Virus record (IMG/VR): IMGVR_UViG_3300038701_000270
Span: 1-29,006 of that record
Length of the DNA: 29,006 bases
Reading direction: 5' to 3' (one strand)
Origin: a virus
This document shows positions 20,545-26,905 of the stretch, in pieces (the first letter of the stretch is position 1; each line of letters begins with the position of its first letter). The translations under genes and the position numbers were made by a program. The notes below the pieces were generated by a model that saw only the letters and a program-made list of their open reading frames with translations, did not search any database and was not told where the DNA came from.

Positions 20545-20819
20545 AAAAACGGGCGGGGAGCGTGTGTCGCGCTCAACCCGCCCAGTATGTCAAGCGAGGG
20601 AGGAAGAGACCGCTTGACGTTCACAGAGGCATGAACGCCACGACCGTATCTTGGACAGCTTGTCCGAGCAAGAAAAAACCCTCCGGCGCAGGATGGGGGG
20701 GACGCCGGAGGGTTAAGTTGGGATGCCGGTCATGGCAAGGTGCGATTGTCGAAGTCGCAGGGTGAAGGTAGCGCACAGCGCAAGTCCCCGCAAGCCCTGC
20801 CCTAATCAGAGGGAGAGAT
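20545..20819. other. Hairpin-rich noncoding region before the replication genes
   Basis: I find no convincing gene here; a 74-codon plus frame starting at TTG 20541 has shadow-like composition. Instead five stem-loops follow one another: 20551-20583 (GGGCGGG-GAGCG with CGCTC-AA-CCCGCCC), 20589-20618 (GTCAAGCG/CGCTTGAC), 20618-20637 (CGTTCA/TGAACG), 20650-20668 (CTTGGACA/TGTCCGAG, one G-T) and 20677-20714 (AACCCTCCGGCG/CGCCGGAGGGTT, 12 bp). A weaker one follows (GCAGGG 20757-20762 with CCCTGC 20795-20800). Candidate roles are replication origin, a structured RNA or a regulatory leader. Confidence 0.75.
20551..20583 (-). terminator. Strong hairpin followed by T6 on the minus strand
   Basis: GGGCGGG (20551-20557) and GAGCG pair with CGCTC and CCCGCCC (20577-20583), leaving a 2-nt bulge and a 7-nt loop. 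On the minus strand it is followed by six T, which is terminator-like, although no minus-strand gene lies near. The hairpin at 20677-20714 has the same A6 on its plus-strand side. Confidence 0.45.
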
Positions 20820-20900
20820 ATGCCAGAACAATCCAATTGGAAAACCATTGGCGAAGTGCTGAAGCGCATCCTTCGTGATGCCCAGGAGCGCCAGAAATGA
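20820..20900 (+). CDS. 26-residue peptide before the replication initiator
   Basis: ATG 20820 follows GGGAG, and its stop overlaps the next start (ATGA). The product (PEQSNWKTIGEVLKRILRDA then QERQK) is a short amphipathic helix. Coupling suggests translation; its role may be to set expression of the initiator gene, or it may be a real micro-protein. Confidence 0.5.
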   Translation: MPEQSNWKTIGEVLKRILRDAQERQK

Positions 20901-21580
20901 TCGGCGGATGGATCGCAGTCCGCCGCAACATCCACGAGCATCCTATCTTTGCTGGACAGCCTGAACGTCTCTACGTTTGGTTGTGGATGCTTTCCACGGC
21001 TGCTTGGAAAGACACCCGGATGGATGCCAATGGCAGGACCATCACCGTGCGCCGGGGCCAGCTTCTCACCTCCTACAGGCAGATGAGCAAAGCGACAGGC
21101 GTGTCAGTCAAGGCAATCAGGACGCTCATAGACAAGCTCAAGGATGAGAACGCAATAGGCACAGACACCAGCACAGGCCGGATGCTGATAAGCATTTGTA
21201 ATTATGAGAAATATCAGACACCGCCAGATGTCGCTGGCACAGCTAATGGCACAGCAAGGGCACAGCAGGGGCACACAAAAGAACAAGATAACCATTCCGA
21301 CTACGTCGGACAGCCGAAATCGGCTGCGTTTGACCCTGCGAAAATAGCCTTCGATGCAGGGGTGAGCGTGCTCGCTGATGCGGGCATTCCGAGCGGCAAG
21401 GCGCGGTCTATCGTCGGCGGCTGGCGCAAGCATCACCCGGACGAGGCGATCATCGCTGCCATCGGTGCGGCGAAGCGTGAAGGCGCGGTTGATCCGGTCG
21501 CCTACATCACCGCGTCCCTTCAGGCTCGGAACACTCGGCAGCAATCCACCAGAAGGATCGAGGACGCATGGCTGTCGTGA
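20897..21580 (+). CDS. Replication initiator / helicase loader-like protein
   Basis: This 227-residue protein has an N-terminal winged-helix domain of the phage replisome-organiser kind: GGWIAVRRNIHEHPIFAGQ, LYVWLWMLSTAAWKD, RRGQLLTSYRQMSKATGVS and IRTLIDKLKDENAIG, ending CNYEKYQTP. A polar linker (residues ~110-140) leads to a helical C-terminal domain (ADAGIPSGKARSIVGGWRKH). Such proteins bind origin DNA and load the helicase. It sits right after the hairpin-rich region and just upstream of the primase-helicase genes, as expected. Confidence 0.8.
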   Translation: MIGGWIAVRRNIHEHPIFAGQPERLYVWLWMLSTAAWKDTRMDANGRTITVRRGQLLTSYRQMSKATGVSVKAIRTLIDKLKDENAIGTDTSTGRMLISICNYEKYQTPPDVAGTANGTARAQQGHTKEQDNHSDYVGQPKSAAFDPAKIAFDAGVSVLADAGIPSGKARSIVGGWRKHHPDEAIIAAIGAAKREGAVDPVAYITASLQARNTRQQSTRRIEDAWLS

Positions 21581-21819
21581 CCTTTGATGTTGACGCCTTC
21601 GAAGAGCGAGCGGCGATCATGGAGTTCGGCGGCGGGTTGTCTCGGTTCGAAGCCGAGACTGCTGCGGCGCAGGCTCAGGGCGTGAAAAGATGGGAGGCGC
21701 TGGATGCGGTCCAAAAGTCAAATACTGGCCGAGGCGGGAATCTCGGTGCGGCGATGGAACGGCAACGAGGCGAGGACGACATGCCCGGAGTGCAGCCCAC
21801 ATCGCAGGAAAAAGGCTGA
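21568..21819 (+). CDS. Small protein ahead of the primase, unknown
   Basis: This 83-residue protein overlaps the initiator stop by 13 nt. The first half (FDVDAFEERAAIMEFGGGLS, RFEAETAAAQAQGVKRWEAL) resembles short acidic phage proteins found beside replication genes. The second half overlaps the primase zinc gene by 116 nt in another frame and is of low complexity, so the C-terminus may be poorly constrained. No biochemical function known. Confidence 0.6.
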   Translation: MAVVTFDVDAFEERAAIMEFGGGLSRFEAETAAAQAQGVKRWEALDAVQKSNTGRGGNLGAAMERQRGEDDMPGVQPTSQEKG

Positions 21820-22078
21820 CCCATGTTTGAGCGTGACAAGACAGACGGACGGCGTGCTCTGGCATTGCTTTCACTGCGGACATTCTGGAAAGGGCTGGTT
21901 TGATGGACCCGATGAAGTGGCTTCAAGACCAGCGCAAGCTGGACGGCGCGCTCTTGGCTCATATGGGCGTGAAGGTGGTCAGCCATCCAGCTCTCGGACA
22001 GGCTCTGGCGTTTCCCTACCTCAAGGGCGGCAAGGCCGAGGCGGCAAAGTTCCGCACGGTCGAAAAGCAATGGCGTAG
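21704..22078 (+). CDS. Primase zinc-binding domain protein (T7 gp4-type N-terminal part)
   Basis: This 124-residue frame starts at ATG 21704 behind GGGAGG. Residues 1-65 hold a zinc ribbon: TTCPECSPHRRKKADPCLSV (Cys27, Cys30) and LWHCFHCGHSGKGW (Cys55, Cys58), the module that gives DNA-site choice to T7-type primases. Residues beyond ~66 are Ser/Arg/Gly-rich and overlap the next gene in a different frame, so they look like read-on rather than a folded domain. In T7 this module is fused to the Toprim-helicase; here the helicase lies in the +1 frame from 21903. Confidence 0.75.
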   Translation: MRSKSQILAEAGISVRRWNGNEARTTCPECSPHRRKKADPCLSVTRQTDGVLWHCFHCGHSGKGWFDGPDEVASRPAQAGRRALGSYGREGGQPSSSRTGSGVSLPQGRQGRGGKVPHGRKAMA

Positions 22079-23312
22079 CACGCAAGGCGTCCAGCGCGGC
22101 CTCTACAACGCCGATGCGCTGGGCGTGGACACGAACCTGCCGATCGTCATCACTGAAGGCGAGATTGATGCCCTCAGCGTGATGCAGGCCGGTTTCGTCC
22201 GTGCGGTGTCGCTGCCGGACGGATGGACTGCCGAGGGCAACAAGACCGACGCCCTGCTGGCCGAGGAAGATCGGCTTCGGAAGTCGCCATGCGTGATCGT
22301 GGCTGGAGACAACGACGAGGCCGGGGAAAGCCTTCCTCGCACCGTCGCCAACATTCTCAAGGGCCACGACGTTCGCTCTGTGACATGGCCGAAGGGCTGC
22401 AAGGACGCGAACGACGTTCTGTGCCTGCTGGGCGAAGGCGCGCTGTCGGACTGCCTCAACCGGGCGCAGCGGATCGACCCGCCGGGCGGAATCATCACGG
22501 GCTTCTCCGATCTGCCTCCGCTGTCGGCGCGGCGTGTCCTGCGTGGTGGAACCGATCTGCTCGACGCTCGGGCGGCGATGGAGCTGGGCGCAATGTCTGT
22601 CATCACCGGCACGCCAGGCGCAGGCAAATCGACGTTCACGACGTTTTTGGCCCATCACATTACGGTCACTGAGGGCGTGCGCTGCGGCCTGCTGTCGTTT
22701 GAAACGCATCCCCACCGGACGCGGGATCACCTTGCCCGTCTTTGCACCGGGCGAGGGTGGGCCGACCTGTCGCCGGATCGTCAGGAGGCTCTGGCGATCG
22801 AATTGGATCAGCGGTTCAGGCTGGTGCATCGGACATACGATGACACGACGCATAATCTCGGCTGGCTGGAACGGATGATCTACACGCTTGCGGTTCGGGA
22901 CCAGTGCAAGCTGATCGTGGTGGACCCGTGGAACGAGCTTGAGCACCTGCCAGAGCCGGGCGAGAGCCTGACGAACTACATCAACTTCGCCTTGCAGCAG
23001 ATCAGGCAATGGGCCGAGAAGCTGGAGGTTCACATCTGCCTCGTGGCCCACCCGAAAAAGATGGACACCGGGCGTGAGCCGAGGGCACCGCTGGGATACG
23101 ACATCGCGGACAGCGCGGCATTCTTCAACAAGCCTTCTCTAGGGCTGACGGTCCACAGCGCGACCACGGACAGCGGCATCCGCTACGTCGAGCTTGTGAC
23201 TTGGAAGGTGCGGGACACTCAGCTTTACGGCATGAACAAGGGGCGGTCGTCGGCTCATTTCGACGAAGAAACAATGCGCTACACTGAAATACAGCTTCAC
23301 GAAGGCGACTGA
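21903..23312 (+). CDS. Toprim primase-helicase (T7 gp4/Twinkle-like)
   Basis: This 469-residue protein starts at ATG 21903 (AAAGGG 8 nt upstream). A Toprim domain (residues ~78-180) has TEGEID (Glu85) and AGDNDEAG (Asp136, Asp138), the metal site for primer synthesis. A DnaB/RecA-like helicase follows: GTPGAGKST (Walker A, 236-244), SFETH (~266), LIVVDPWNE (Walker B, ~338) and HICLVAHPKK (~380). It would unwind DNA at the fork and, with the zinc module encoded upstream, make primers. The zinc domain is absent from this frame. A 458-codon antisense frame here is a shadow. Confidence 0.9.
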   Translation: MDPMKWLQDQRKLDGALLAHMGVKVVSHPALGQALAFPYLKGGKAEAAKFRTVEKQWRSTQGVQRGLYNADALGVDTNLPIVITEGEIDALSVMQAGFVRAVSLPDGWTAEGNKTDALLAEEDRLRKSPCVIVAGDNDEAGESLPRTVANILKGHDVRSVTWPKGCKDANDVLCLLGEGALSDCLNRAQRIDPPGGIITGFSDLPPLSARRVLRGGTDLLDARAAMELGAMSVITGTPGAGKSTFTTFLAHHITVTEGVRCGLLSFETHPHRTRDHLARLCTGRGWADLSPDRQEALAIELDQRFRLVHRTYDDTTHNLGWLERMIYTLAVRDQCKLIVVDPWNELEHLPEPGESLTNYINFALQQIRQWAEKLEVHICLVAHPKKMDTGREPRAPLGYDIADSAAFFNKPSLGLTVHSATTDSGIRYVELVTWKVRDTQLYGMNKGRSSAHFDEETMRYTEIQLHEGD

Positions 23313-23322
23313 CAGACGCAAA

Positions 23323-23328
23323 TATAAT
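23323..23328 (+). promoter_or_regulatory. Candidate -10 element upstream of ssb
   Basis: TATAAT at 23323-23328 is an exact -10 match in an AT-rich patch 73 nt before the SSB start. No good -35 lies 16-18 nt upstream. It may be an activator-dependent or weak promoter giving extra SSB. Confidence 0.35.
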
Positions 23329-23351
23329 TGCGGCAGGCGCAATATATGTGG

Positions 23352-23367
23352 ACCGGCACAAGCCGGT
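23352..23367 (+). promoter_or_regulatory. Hairpin in the ssb leader
   Basis: ACCGGC (23352-23357) and GCCGGT (23362-23367) form a 6-bp stem with an ACAA loop, 34 nt before the SSB start. A smaller stem ATTGC/GCAAT (23327-23331 with 23339-23343) overlaps the -10-like site. These could be operator or RNA control elements; SSBs often control their own mRNA. Confidence 0.35.
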
Positions 23368-23400
23368 GAGATAGGGTCAACGGACAAGAAGGAGGATGCA

Positions 23401-23781
23401 ATGATCAGCATGACAGTCGCGGGAAATGTGGGCCGAGATGCCCAGCTTCGCCGCACGCAAGGAGGCGATCCGGTTCTCGGATTCTCGGTCGCCGTGGACA
23501 TGGGCAGGGACAAGAACGGCAACAAGCGAGATGCCGTCTGGGTCAACTGCTCGATCTGGGGCAAGCGGGCTGAGAGCCTGGCGACCTACATCACGAAGGG
23601 GACGAAACTCGTCCTGACTGGCCGCCCCGGCGTGAACGTCTACGAGGGCAAAGGCTCGCTGACGCTGTCGGTGAACGACCTCACGTTTATGGGCGGATCG
23701 CAGCAGCGCAGCGACGACGACCGTGGCGGATACGACGAGCCGCCGCCGCGTGACAATCTCGACGACGACATTCCGTTCTGA
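23401..23781 (+). CDS. ssb: Single-stranded DNA-binding protein
   Basis: This 126-residue protein has the OB-fold of SSB: VAGNVGRDAQLRRTQGGDPV, FSVAVDMGRDKNGNKRDAVW, VNCSIWGKRAESLATYITKG and LVLTGRPGVNVYEGKGSLTL. After a short acidic/Gly linker it ends DDDIPF, the tail that recruits partner proteins in bacterial SSBs. A very good ribosome site (GGAGG) precedes ATG 23401. It follows the primase-helicase and coats the exposed strand. Slightly shorter than host SSB because of the short linker. Confidence 0.95.
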   Translation: MISMTVAGNVGRDAQLRRTQGGDPVLGFSVAVDMGRDKNGNKRDAVWVNCSIWGKRAESLATYITKGTKLVLTGRPGVNVYEGKGSLTLSVNDLTFMGGSQQRSDDDRGGYDEPPPRDNLDDDIPF

Positions 23782-23790
23782 GGCTCGCAC

Positions 23791-24024
23791 ATGGCAATCG
23801 ACATCAGCAAGCTGAGCAGTGGCATGTTCCTGACCACGCTCGACAAGGTCGAGCCGGGTTCTGAGGTGGTCTACCACGTCGGCAAATACGCGGCAGGCCC
23901 GCACAAGAAGGACGCTTTGGTGGCTCACAGGTTGGGCCACTGCCTGCTCTACCAGCGCAGGCTCGACGTTGGCATCTTCGCGTACATCGCTCGCAAGCCG
24001 CAGTCGGCGAGGTCAAGCAAGTGA
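23791..24024 (+). CDS. Small protein after ssb, unknown
   Basis: This 77-residue protein starts AIDISKLSSGMFLTTLDKVE and has KYAAGPHKKDALVAHRLGHC and a beta/aromatic part (VGIFAYIARK), with a basic tail. GAGG lies 11 nt upstream. Position after ssb suggests a replication accessory, but I recognise no family. Its stop overlaps the next GTG (GTGA). Confidence 0.68.
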   Translation: MAIDISKLSSGMFLTTLDKVEPGSEVVYHVGKYAAGPHKKDALVAHRLGHCLLYQRRLDVGIFAYIARKPQSARSSK

Positions 24025-24266
24025 CGCCGTGGCGTCCCGGTGATCCGGTCGGGCGAGGTATCGTCTACCTCCCCGATCAGAAGACGCGGGACGCCTACTG
24101 GCGAGCCGTCAACGAGGCGCTGATCGACAGCGCGGCGCGGCACGTCATCAGCCTTCCGAGCATCGATGCGCGCAGGGAATACATCGAGCGGCACCGGCAC
24201 GGCGAGGCGCTCAAGGCGCGGGTCTCGGAGCTGTGGCGGGGCAGGAACAGAGAACGAGGCCAATGA
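24021..24266 (+). CDS. Small helical protein, unknown
   Basis: This 81-residue protein from GTG 24021 is coupled to the previous gene (GTGA). It starts PWRPGDPVGRGIVYLPDQKT, then a helix (RDAYWRAVNEALIDSAARHV), SIDARREYIERHRHGEALKA and VSELWRGRN. The Y-I-E-R-H-R-H-G...LK..V..LW part resembles a set of short phage proteins of unknown role. No active site is visible. Confidence 0.65.
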   Translation: MTPWRPGDPVGRGIVYLPDQKTRDAYWRAVNEALIDSAARHVISLPSIDARREYIERHRHGEALKARVSELWRGRNRERGQ

Positions 24267-24274
24267 TGGCCCGT

Positions 24275-24306
24275 CCCCCGGCGGCGTCGGACCCCGTCGC
24301 TGGGGG
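24275..24306 (+). other. 12-bp hairpin in the gap after 24266
   Basis: CCCCCGGCGGCG (24275-24286) pairs with CGTCGCTGGGGG (24295-24306), 12 bp including two G-T pairs, with an 8-nt loop. It fills the 60-nt gap between two small genes. It lacks a T-tract, so attenuation or RNA processing is more likely than termination. Confidence 0.5.
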
Positions 24307-24326
24307 TAACTATTCAGGAGGATGAG

Positions 24327-24506
24327 ATGACAAAGATTTACATGCGCGGCGGCGTCTACTTCGGCACGGCAGAAGATATGATCGACCGCATCGAGGAACT
24401 GGAGGCCAAGCTGGCGGAGATGCAGCGCAGCAGAGACAGATACCGAGAGGCATGGGAAGAAGAAAAAGCAAGGTTCACGAAAGCAATGATGGAGGATCGG
24501 GGATGA
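24327..24506 (+). CDS. Small coiled-coil protein
   Basis: ATG 24327 follows CAGGAGG. The 59-residue product starts TKIYMRGGVYFGTAEDMIDR and continues as a charged coiled coil (IEELEAKLAEMQRSRDRYRE) to EDRG at the end. The segment DRIEELEA and its DNA recur in the protein from 24733. Its stop overlaps the next start (ATGA). Function unknown. Confidence 0.68.
   Translation: MTKIYMRGGVYFGTAEDMIDRIEELEAKLAEMQRSRDRYREAWEEEKARFTKAMMEDRG
24383..24407 (+). repeat. Coding repeat for DRIEELEA, copy 1
   Basis: A 25-nt exact repeat (CGACCGCATCGAGGAACTGG and the next five bases) encodes DRIEELEA. It is shared with 24924-24948, preceded in both by GATATG. Confidence 0.92.
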
Positions 24507-24509
24507 GTG
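24491..24509 (+). repeat. Gene-junction repeat, copy 1
   Basis: GGAGGATCGGGGATGAGTG at 24491-24509 contains the end of one gene (EDRG, stop), the ribosome site and the ATGAGTG start of the next. An identical 19-mer lies at 24721-24739. Confidence 0.93.
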
Positions 24510-24736
24510 GCTATTGTTACGGCGAGCCAGAGCCAACAGAAAACTGTCCGTATTGCGGGCAAGAGTGCTGGGCGATTTTTGTGGACATTGGCGTTGGCAT
24601 GCAGCAAGTCGCCCCGTTCGCCTGCGAGGGATGTCACGCCGTTCAGATTGGACCTTACGACGAAGAGCGCCCGCTGACGGAACAAGAAAGAAAGACGGGT
24701 TGGTATGAGCCGCAAGCAGGGGAGGATCGGGGATGA
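24503..24736 (+). CDS. Small zinc-ribbon protein
   Basis: ATG 24503 (GGAGG 8 nt upstream, ATGA overlap) gives 77 residues. NCPYCGQECWA (first Cys pair) and FACEGCHAVQIG (second pair) form a four-cysteine zinc ribbon. The remainder is acidic, and the end GEDRG repeats that of the preceding gene. It may bind nucleic acid or a host protein; no family named. Confidence 0.68.
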   Translation: MSGYCYGEPEPTENCPYCGQECWAIFVDIGVGMQQVAPFACEGCHAVQIGPYDEERPLTEQERKTGWYEPQAGEDRG

Positions 24737-24739
24737 GTG
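24721..24739 (+). repeat. Gene-junction repeat, copy 2
   Basis: This exact second copy of the 19-mer, 230 nt downstream, serves the same function at the next gene junction. The DNA between the copies is exactly the zinc-ribbon gene. Confidence 0.93.
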
Positions 24740-25146
24740 ACGATCTGGTGAAGCGGTTTAGGGCGCTGCAAGTGGCGCTTGATCATGGGTGCAGCGACGG
24801 AGGATGTGTCATTGAGGTGACGAAGGGGCAGTACACAAACGGTGGCTGCAAATGCCTTTACCAACCAAGCCACGCCACTATGAGCCGTGTCGGGCACATG
24901 CTTCGATGCGCGCAGGATATGGCCGACCGCATCGAGGAACTGGAGGCCGATCTGCAAGACGCTCATCGGGTTGGTGCAGAATGGTTTGAGCAGTCCAAGC
25001 AAAACCACAAGCGATCAACGACCGCTGAGGCCAAGCTGGCTAAGGCGGTGGCGGCCCTCTATGCGATCTCTGGTGATGTCCCCTACGCAGATGATCCCTA
25101 CGACATCGCCCGCATCACCCTCGCAGAACTGAAGGGAGAGAAGTGA
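24733..25146 (+). CDS. Coiled-coil protein with cysteine-rich N-terminus
   Basis: This 137-residue protein starts SDDLVKRFRALQVALDHGCS. It has four Cys in CSDGGC and GGCKC (residues ~20-40, a possible zinc site), then a helix with MADRIEELEADLQDAH, and a C-terminal helix (AKLAKAVAALYAISG). It starts on the previous stop (ATGA). It resembles mosaic phage proteins built from shared coiled-coil blocks. No function assigned. Confidence 0.68.
   Translation: MSDDLVKRFRALQVALDHGCSDGGCVIEVTKGQYTNGGCKCLYQPSHATMSRVGHMLRCAQDMADRIEELEADLQDAHRVGAEWFEQSKQNHKRSTTAEAKLAKAVAALYAISGDVPYADDPYDIARITLAELKGEK
24924..24948 (+). repeat. Coding repeat for DRIEELEA, copy 2
   Basis: The second copy lies within the gene at 24733-25146. 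The repeat suggests that the first and third genes of this trio share an origin or exchanged a coiled-coil segment. Confidence 0.92.
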
Positions 25147-25670
25147 TGAAGGAAGCCATCAAAGCCAAGGTCGAAGGCGTGGAACTCATTTTGCTTGATA
25201 GAGAGATTGCAGGGGCAAACGGCGATCTTTGGGTTCCGCGCTTTGATTGGGACGGGCCAAGCGCACCAGCATCTATTTCGGAGTGGAAGGAGCGCATCTC
25301 AGCGTGGCGGATAGCCAAGCAGATTGAGGCTGGCTTTGAGGTCTGGAACCTTTCAGACGACCGACCGAAATACTGGGAGAAACGCCCGGCTGTATTCCGC
25401 GAGGGCAAGGAGGATCAGGCTTTCTGGGACCAGCCGCGCAAGGTGCTGACCCGTAACGGCGCTTATGACCCAGACAGCCTGTATGGCATCGAACTGGGTT
25501 CATGCGCGATGGACACGCCAGAGGTGGTCGAGGCAATCGAGGCTGCACGCAAGTTGCACGAGGAGGCCGTCAAGGCAGCGAAGCGCTTCAAGGATGCCGT
25601 GAAGGCGATCCCGCGCATGACAAAGGACGACTGGCTCACGCTTCCTCCAAAGCCTGGGAGCGACCAATGA
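25146..25670 (+). CDS. Unknown 174-residue protein
   Basis: ATG 25146 overlaps the previous stop (TGATG) and follows GGGAGAG. Blocks seen are VEGVELILLDREIAGANGDL, PASISEWKERISAWRIAKQI, EAGFEVWNLSDDRPKYWEKR and a helical C-terminal part (VEAIEAARKLHEEAVKAAKR) ending with a Pro-rich tail. No family is recognised. It lies in the accessory part of the early operon, directly ahead of the nucleotide enzyme (ATGA overlap). Confidence 0.7.
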   Translation: MKEAIKAKVEGVELILLDREIAGANGDLWVPRFDWDGPSAPASISEWKERISAWRIAKQIEAGFEVWNLSDDRPKYWEKRPAVFREGKEDQAFWDQPRKVLTRNGAYDPDSLYGIELGSCAMDTPEVVEAIEAARKLHEEAVKAAKRFKDAVKAIPRMTKDDWLTLPPKPGSDQ

Positions 25671-26110
25671 TCCTCAACGGACGCAAACTCTACGACGCCC
25701 GCCCGCTCTCCCCGATGTCAGGCATGAAGCTGCGCGAGCATGGGGTAAGCTATGGACTGGCCGAGGCCGGGTATGATCTGCGGATCAAGCAGGCCATCAC
25801 GCTGCACCCGTTTCGTCGCTTCGCCATCGCCAGCACCATCGAGCGGTTCAACATGCCGGAGAACTTCGTCGCTATCGTCCATGACAAAAGCACGTGGGCG
25901 CGGCGCGGGCTGTCGGTGTTCAACACCGTGATTGAACCAGGCTGGCGCGGCTGGCTGACCCTCGAACTTGTCTATCACGGCTGGAAGCCGCTCCGCATCC
26001 CGGCGGGCGCGGGCATCGCTCAGGCGATCTTCCACGAGACAGCCGAGGCTCGCAGCTACGGCAACGGCAAATACCAAGACCAGCCTGATCGTCCCGTGGA
26101 GGCCAGATGA
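25667..26110 (+). CDS. dCTP deaminase / dUTPase-like nucleotide enzyme
   Basis: This 147-residue protein starts at ATG 25667 on the previous stop. It has STIERFNMPENFVAIVHDKS, then DKSTWARRGLSV (residues 73-84) and TVIEPGWRGWLTLEL (87-101), then IPAGAGIAQAIF. These are the conserved motifs of the Dcd/Dut family: the SxxxR loop, the EPGW..G..TLEL catalytic block and GxGIAQ. It would deaminate dCTP or hydrolyse dUTP to supply dUMP and keep uracil out of DNA. The choice between the two activities needs the full active site. It shares ATGA with the next gene. Confidence 0.85.
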   Translation: MILNGRKLYDARPLSPMSGMKLREHGVSYGLAEAGYDLRIKQAITLHPFRRFAIASTIERFNMPENFVAIVHDKSTWARRGLSVFNTVIEPGWRGWLTLELVYHGWKPLRIPAGAGIAQAIFHETAEARSYGNGKYQDQPDRPVEAR

Positions 26111-26391
26111 ACCGCTCCGAGATACTCGACACCGCGAAGGAATACGTCACACGCGATAGGGCGGCCACACACGGCGATGCCGAGGACAACTTCACCCAGA
26201 TAGCCGAAGCATGGACATGGTGGCTCAGCGAGCGCCTCAGGGACCCGGTGACGGCATACGACGTGGCTCAGATGATGAGCTTGTTCAAGAAGGCCCGCGC
26301 GAAGGCAAACAAGGCTCACCTCGACAATGCCATCGACGACGTGGGCTATTCAGCTATCGCTGGGGAGATAGCCCAGCGGCTGAAGGTCTAG
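26107..26391 (+). CDS. DUF6378-like phage protein
   Basis: This 94-residue protein reads ILDTAKEYVTRDRAATHGDA, EDNFTQIAEAWTWWLSERLR, VTAYDVAQMMSLFKKARAKA and AHLDNAIDDVGYSAIAGEIA. This order (RAATHGD..DNF, then DVA.MM...K.AR, then H.DN..D..GY) is that of DUF6378, all-helical phage proteins that may relate to MazG-like nucleotide enzymes. It overlaps the Dcd/Dut stop (ATGA), which supports a nucleotide role. It is the last gene of the early operon. Confidence 0.82.
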   Translation: MNRSEILDTAKEYVTRDRAATHGDAEDNFTQIAEAWTWWLSERLRDPVTAYDVAQMMSLFKKARAKANKAHLDNAIDDVGYSAIAGEIAQRLKV

Positions 26392-26905
26392 TTTGTGGAT
26401 GGGCATAGTTCCGCTTTCCGCTCGGGTTGACCCTATAGGATCAAAGCGGCCTGCCCGACAGCTTTAGCTTCGTATCCATGCGCTGCGAACTTGAGGCTCC
26501 GCCAAACCCGACCCCGCATTAACGATGATGCGGCACGTCAACCCATATGCGCACTTCTGTCATGGCAGCACTGTGACCAGCATGACGGCCCGGAAAGTCC
26601 ATAGCGCCCCGAAGGTCGCGCGGCAAAAGAGGCCCGAAGCATCCGGGTTGTTTGGGCCGACCCGGCGAAACCGCATCGCTTTGCTTTGAAAGCGTCAAAA
26701 GTCAGGCTGGTTCTTGAAAGCACGCCCGCTCTTGCGGTATATCTCTCGACGAGGCGCTGCGAACCGGCCAAAGTTTCGCGCCTCCTGGCGGCGTTGAGGT
26801 TGATGGCCTCCGCCGCCGCTTTCTTTTCTACAGCACCCCGCCCCGCATGGCAAGAACGCCGCGATTCCATTGTTTTTTTTGCGTGAAGCGCATACCATTT
26901 GATGG
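26392..26905. other. Noncoding region of about 0.5 kb with hairpins
   Basis: I see no convincing gene; the longest frames have shadow composition. Stems seen: CCGCAT/ATGCGG (26514-26533), GTCATG/CATGAC (26559-26586), CCGGGTT/GACCCGG (26643-26665, one G-T), CGCTTT/AAAGCG (26677-26694) and the terminator below. A T8 run lies at 26873-26880. It lies between the early operon and the HNH gene, and could hold a packaging signal, a small RNA or a promoter for the genes beyond. No tRNA fold was recognised. Confidence 0.6.
26787..26827 (+). terminator. Terminator after the early operon
   Basis: GGCGGCG-TT-GAGG (26787-26799) pairs with CCTC-CGCCGCC (26807-26817), 11 bp with a 2-nt bulge and a 7-nt loop. 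It is followed by GCTTTCTTTT. It lies about 400 nt after the last early gene, so that stretch would be transcribed as a 3' region or small RNA. Confidence 0.65.

Noticed and set aside
20541-20765. 74-codon frame from TTG after the winged-helix gene
   Set aside because: It runs through the hairpin cluster, is Arg/Trp/Gly-rich without pattern, and has no ribosome site.
21675-23051. 458-codon minus-strand frame
   Set aside because: It is antisense to the primase-helicase with intact Toprim and Walker motifs. High GC at third codon positions leaves such shadow frames open, and no ribosome site or family motif is seen.
26640-26700. Possible tRNA-like fold
   Set aside because: Stems are present but there is no acceptor/T-loop arrangement, no GTTCRA-type loop and no CCA end.
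26538-26870. Minus and plus frames in the 26.4-26.9 kb gap
   Set aside because: Mixed, low-pattern composition, no ribosome sites, and they cross stable hairpins including a terminator.
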